DNA of 64,000 nucleotides, taken from positions 35,518 to 99,517 of the forward strand of contig JASBUR010000031.1 of assembly GCA_030147805.1 (NCBI GenBank). The letters are read 5' to 3'. Positions within the stretch are counted from its first letter, which is position 1. Each line of letters starts with the position of its first letter. Shown here piece by piece: positions 61,026-64,000 of this stretch. The notes beneath the pieces were generated by a model. That model did not search any database. It saw only the letters and a list, made by a program, of their open reading frames with translations, and was not told where the DNA came from. The position numbers and the translations under genes were made by a program. The stretch is from Sphingomonadaceae bacterium. GTDB lineage: Bacteria; Pseudomonadota; Alphaproteobacteria; Sphingomonadales; Sphingomonadaceae.

Positions 61026-63473
61026 TCAGCTATCCCCGCGCGAGAGCAGAGCGACCGACAGGAACTCCTCGGGCGAGACTCGGATCGCGGCGCCGGTCGG
61101 GCAGGCGCGAACGCAGGCCGGCCCGCCGGCCTTGCCAGAGCACATGTCGCATTTGATCGCTTTCTTGGGCGCCTCGATGCCGGCCTTCTTGGCCTTGGCG
61201 TAGGACCAGGCTTTCGACGGTTCGCCGGGGCCGGGGCCGGCGCCGAACGCCAGCCACGACAGCAGCCCGGGCTTCTTGGGCGGCACCTTGTCGAGACGGA
61301 TCACCCCGTACGGGCAGTTGCGCTCGCAATTGCCGCAGCCGATGCAGGTATCGTCGATGAACACCTCGCCGTCGGGACCGCGGTGGATCGCGTTGGGCGG
61401 GCAATCGGCCATGCAGTGCGGATGCTCGCAATGCCGGCACGAGGTCGGCACGTGGAGATGCGCATAGGTGCGCCCCGCCTCGCGGTCGAGCCGCGACAGG
61501 CCGTCGTGGCTGTCGGCGCACGCCTTTTCGCAATTGTCGCAGCCGACGCAGAGCTTCTCGTCGATCAGCAGCACGTCGGTGGCTTCGCCGACGCCATTCT
61601 CGACAAGGAAGCTGGCGACCGAACTGTACATGTCGACGACGCCGCCGAAGCTGTCCTTCTTGGCCTCGATATAATTGTTGAGGTCCTTGCGCGCCGCCAT
61701 GTCCGACTGCGCCTTCTTCATCAGCGCGGGCTTGCGCTGCAGCAGCGCGCGGAAGGCGTCGCCGTCGAGCTTGATGACGTCGGACTTCACCGCCGCCTTG
61801 ACCGTCGCGGTGCGGCGGCCGCCGTCGATCAACGCCATCTCGCCGACATAGGTGCCCGCCGGCACGTAGGACAGGAAGATCGGCTTGCCGCCGATCTCCT
61901 TCTGGACGACCATCGAGCCCGAGCGGATGACGAAGATGTCATAGCCATCCTCGCCTTCCTTGATGATCGGCTCGCCGGCCTTGATGGTCTTGACCTCGGC
62001 GGTGGCGACGACGTCCTCGATGTCGGAAGGCGTCAGCCCCGAGCCGAACATCTGCAGCAGCAAGCGCTCGGTGGTGATGCGGTTGATCGTGCGCTTGGCG
62101 CTCGGCACCGTCGCCATCAGCTTCAATGCCGCGGTGCGCGAGATCTCGACGAGGACCGAATCGGCGCCGGCGCGGATGGTGGCGCCGCGGCGGCGGCCCG
62201 AAATCAGGCCGACCTCGCCGAAGATCGACCCGGCGCCGATCGGCACGGTGATCGACGGATCGGTCGGGCTGATCTGGACGAGCACGCCGCCCGAAGCGAT
62301 GCCGAACAGCGACGATCCGGGCGCGCTGCGCTCGAACACGATGTCGTCCTTGCGGTAGAAGCGCACCTCCGAATCGAGCAGGAACTCGCGCATCTGCAGC
62401 GGCGACAGCTCGTTCAGGATCTCGACGTTGGCGCGCAGGAACTCGAGCCATTCGCTGACCGACTTGCGGCCCGGCAGGCCCTCGAGCTTCTTCTCGAGGA
62501 TCGGCTCGTCGGCGGGCTTCAGCGCGGTGTTGCCGGCGATGAACTCGACGACGTCATAGCCCTGGTTCATGCAGTGCTTGATCAGCGGATAGCCCGCCAG
62601 CGCGCCGATGACGAAGATGCCGGGATTGGTGGTCTCGAAGGTCGGCGACAGCTTGGGGAAGGCCTCGCGGTCCTCGCTGGTGAATTCGATGCCGCAGCTT
62701 TCGACGAACTTGCGCGGCGCTGCCGATCCCATGCGCGCGATGACCCGGTCGCAGGCGATTCGCGCCTCGCCGTCGCGGGTGTCGAGCGTCATCCAGCCCG
62801 GCTCGATCTTCGAGGGCGACGATTCGGTGAGGATGACGATCCGCCCCTGGTCGCGCGCCTGCGTCAGCGCCTTGACGTTGGCGTCCTTGGCGCGCGCGAA
62901 ATCCGCCGAACGGTTGACGATCGTGACGACGTTGCGCTGCTCGGGGTCGGCGGCGAGGCCGAGCGCATTCTCGATCCCCGCGTCGCCGGCGCCGATGACG
63001 ACGATATTCTCGTCGACATATTCGGCCGGATCGTCGAGCTGGTACTGGACGTGCGGCAGGTGGCCACCCTCGCAGCGCACCGTGTTCGGGTTGCCCTGGG
63101 TGCCGATCGCCAGGATGATCGTCTCGGCGACGAGCTTCTCGCCGCTGGTCAGCACGATCTCGAAATCGCCCTTGGCGCCGGTGATCGCCTTGACCTCGGC
63201 GTTGAGCTTGACGTTGACGGGCTTGGCCTGCTCGTCCCAGGTGCCGAGCACCGCCTCGCGCTTGCCGGCGTCGAACGACATGTCGCTGCGCAGGACGAGC
63301 TGGCTCGGCGTCGCCATGACGTGCTTGCCGCGCTGATATTTGTAGATGGTGTCCGACAGATGGTCGGTCTTTTCGAGCAGCACATGCGGCAGCCCGCGCG
63401 CCGCCGCGCGCGCCGCCGCGCTTAGACCCGCCGGCCCGGAGCCGATGATGGCGATCCGATAACGTTCCGACAC
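61026..63473 (-). CDS. FAD/NAD(P) oxidoreductase fused to two cNMP-binding domains and four [4Fe-4S] motifs
   Basis: 815 residues. Residues 1-320 are a two-Rossmann flavoprotein (IIGSGPAGLSAAARAA; second fold VIGAGDAGIENALG) of the thioredoxin-reductase/ferredoxin-reductase superfamily. Two cNMP-binding domains follow (about 350-475 with IGAGSIFGEVGLISGRRRGA, about 480-605 with VPAGTYVGEMALIDGGRRTA). A ferredoxin part holds four clusters: CVGCDNCEKAC 642, CRHCEHPHCMADCP, CIGCGNCERNCP and CDMCSGKAGGPACVRACP near 775. It is cytoplasmic by sequence, heads the minus-strand arm and is divergent from ccmF by 141 bp. Confidence 0.9.
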   Translation of the reverse strand: MSERYRIAIIGSGPAGLSAAARAAARGLPHVLLEKTDHLSDTIYKYQRGKHVMATPSQLVLRSDMSFDAGKREAVLGTWDEQAKPVNVKLNAEVKAITGAKGDFEIVLTSGEKLVAETIILAIGTQGNPNTVRCEGGHLPHVQYQLDDPAEYVDENIVVIGAGDAGIENALGLAADPEQRNVVTIVNRSADFARAKDANVKALTQARDQGRIVILTESSPSKIEPGWMTLDTRDGEARIACDRVIARMGSAAPRKFVESCGIEFTSEDREAFPKLSPTFETTNPGIFVIGALAGYPLIKHCMNQGYDVVEFIAGNTALKPADEPILEKKLEGLPGRKSVSEWLEFLRANVEILNELSPLQMREFLLDSEVRFYRKDDIVFERSAPGSSLFGIASGGVLVQISPTDPSITVPIGAGSIFGEVGLISGRRRGATIRAGADSVLVEISRTAALKLMATVPSAKRTINRITTERLLLQMFGSGLTPSDIEDVVATAEVKTIKAGEPIIKEGEDGYDIFVIRSGSMVVQKEIGGKPIFLSYVPAGTYVGEMALIDGGRRTATVKAAVKSDVIKLDGDAFRALLQRKPALMKKAQSDMAARKDLNNYIEAKKDSFGGVVDMYSSVASFLVENGVGEATDVLLIDEKLCVGCDNCEKACADSHDGLSRLDREAGRTYAHLHVPTSCRHCEHPHCMADCPPNAIHRGPDGEVFIDDTCIGCGNCERNCPYGVIRLDKVPPKKPGLLSWLAFGAGPGPGEPSKAWSYAKAKKAGIEAPKKAIKCDMCSGKAGGPACVRACPTGAAIRVSPEEFLSVALLSRGDS

Positions 63474-63614
63474 TGACCGTAGTCCCCCCTGACCGGAATA
63501 TACACCGCGAAAACGGCTTGGCGAGCCGCTTTCCGCTGCGTCGTTAAGACAGGCTTACGATCACGACGCGCCGCCGCTAGATTGCCAGCCGCATCAAGGC
63601 TATCGGGGACGCCT

Positions 63615-64000
63615 ATGTGGGGGGAAGTCGGACATTTCGCGCTGATCCTGGCCTTCGTGCTGGCGATCGCGCAATCGGCGGTGCCGCTGATCGGCGCCGC
63701 GCGCGGCGATCCGGCGCGGATGGCGTTCGGCCGCGCCGCGGCGCTGTGGCAGGCGCTGTTCGTTACGGCGTCGTTCGCGGCGCTCGTCGCGATGTTCGTC
63801 GGGCTCGACCTGTCCTACGCGGTGGTGGCGCAGCACACGCATTCGACGCAGCCGCTCATCTACCGATTCGCCGCGACCTGGGGGAATCATGAGGGCTCGA
63901 TGCTGCTCTGGGTGCTCATCCTCGCCGTTTTCGGCGGCGCAGTCGCCTGGTTCGGCGACAATCTGCGCGAGACGCTGCAGGCGCGCGTGCTCGCGGTGCA
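63615..64000 (+). CDS. ccmF: Cytochrome c maturation protein CcmF (5' part)
   Basis: Only the first 128 residues are in the window. MWGEVGHFALILAFVLAIAQ starts the first helix, and HTHSTQPLIYRFAATWGNHE then GSMLLWVLILAVFGG is the CcmF signature. CcmF, with CcmH, attaches heme to apocytochrome c CXXCH motifs at the periplasmic side. It lies 141 bp from the divergent start of the FAD/FeS fusion, so heme-attachment genes are next to the largest consumer of c hemes. Confidence 0.93.
   Translation, partial: MWGEVGHFALILAFVLAIAQSAVPLIGAARGDPARMAFGRAAALWQALFVTASFAALVAMFVGLDLSYAVVAQHTHSTQPLIYRFAATWGNHEGSMLLWVLILAVFGGAVAWFGDNLRETLQARVLAV

Noticed and set aside
1..64000. CRISPR arrays, insertion sequences, prophage genes
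   Set aside because: No regularly spaced direct repeats of 23-40 bp with unique spacers, and no transposase, integrase or capsid-type protein was seen; repeats present are palindromic intergenic elements.

Overview
The window is very GC-rich (except for one insert), with dense genes, ATGA/GTGA overlaps and strong G/C third-position bias. The gene content fits an alphaproteobacterium of the Sphingomonadales. This rests on a hemC-hemD-mitofilin run divergent from tsaD-gpsA, an SDHAF4-like small protein, Trm112, LolA-XthA-RibA, and intergenic palindromes with GTCATCCCCGC termini. Genus cannot be read from the sequence alone.

Layout. 0.2-9.5 kb: assorted enzymes and secreted proteins (YpfJ-type zinc peptidase, S1/P1 nuclease, Baeyer-Villiger-type monooxygenase, SnoaL/DUF4440 proteins, a PEP-CTERM protein). 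It is interrupted by a gene-poor, hairpin-rich stretch at about 5.9-6.7 kb that carries three tandem DnaA-box-like 9-mers. 9.6-12.8 kb: an AT-richer accessory insert among remains of beta/gamma-crystallin-like genes, holding a secreted Cys protein and an unrecognised two-gene cassette (soluble plus four-helix membrane protein). 12.8-31 kb: core genes (uvrA, gpsA, tsaD, hemC, hemD, mitofilin-like, tRNA-Gly, cnoX-like, lon-N domain, trm112, ubiH-like, ftsK, a GGDEF-EAL protein). 31-44.7 kb: lolA, xthA, ribA, yggS, thiE-like, tRNA-Arg, transporters, a GAF-PAS adenylate cyclase, gdhA, a glycosyltransferase and MazG. 44.7-47.9 kb: a ThDP enzyme of the acetolactate synthase family coupled to an aldehyde dehydrogenase.

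The most interesting part is 47.9-64 kb, a multiheme cytochrome locus in two converging arms. The plus-strand arm encodes a pentaheme cytochrome, a GlcG-like lipoprotein, an outer-membrane barrel ending in Phe, and a 1312-residue decaheme cytochrome fused to LVIVD propeller repeats. The minus-strand arm encodes a FAD/NAD oxidoreductase fused to two cyclic-nucleotide-binding-like domains and four [4Fe-4S] motifs, a five-helix b-type cytochrome-like protein, and an FHA domain-TM-decaheme fusion, followed by a metallophosphoesterase. ccmF, a cytochrome c maturation gene, starts divergently at the window end. Together they give every layer of a cytoplasm-to-outer-membrane electron route (25 heme c motifs), with built-in signalling domains. 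The direction of electron flow and the partner are unknown.

Other notable points: a palindromic repeat element inserted in frame inside uvrA, a hemD that appears to start at ATC, two frameshifted crystallin-like genes, and an orphan intrinsic terminator upstream of ftsK that suggests a small RNA.
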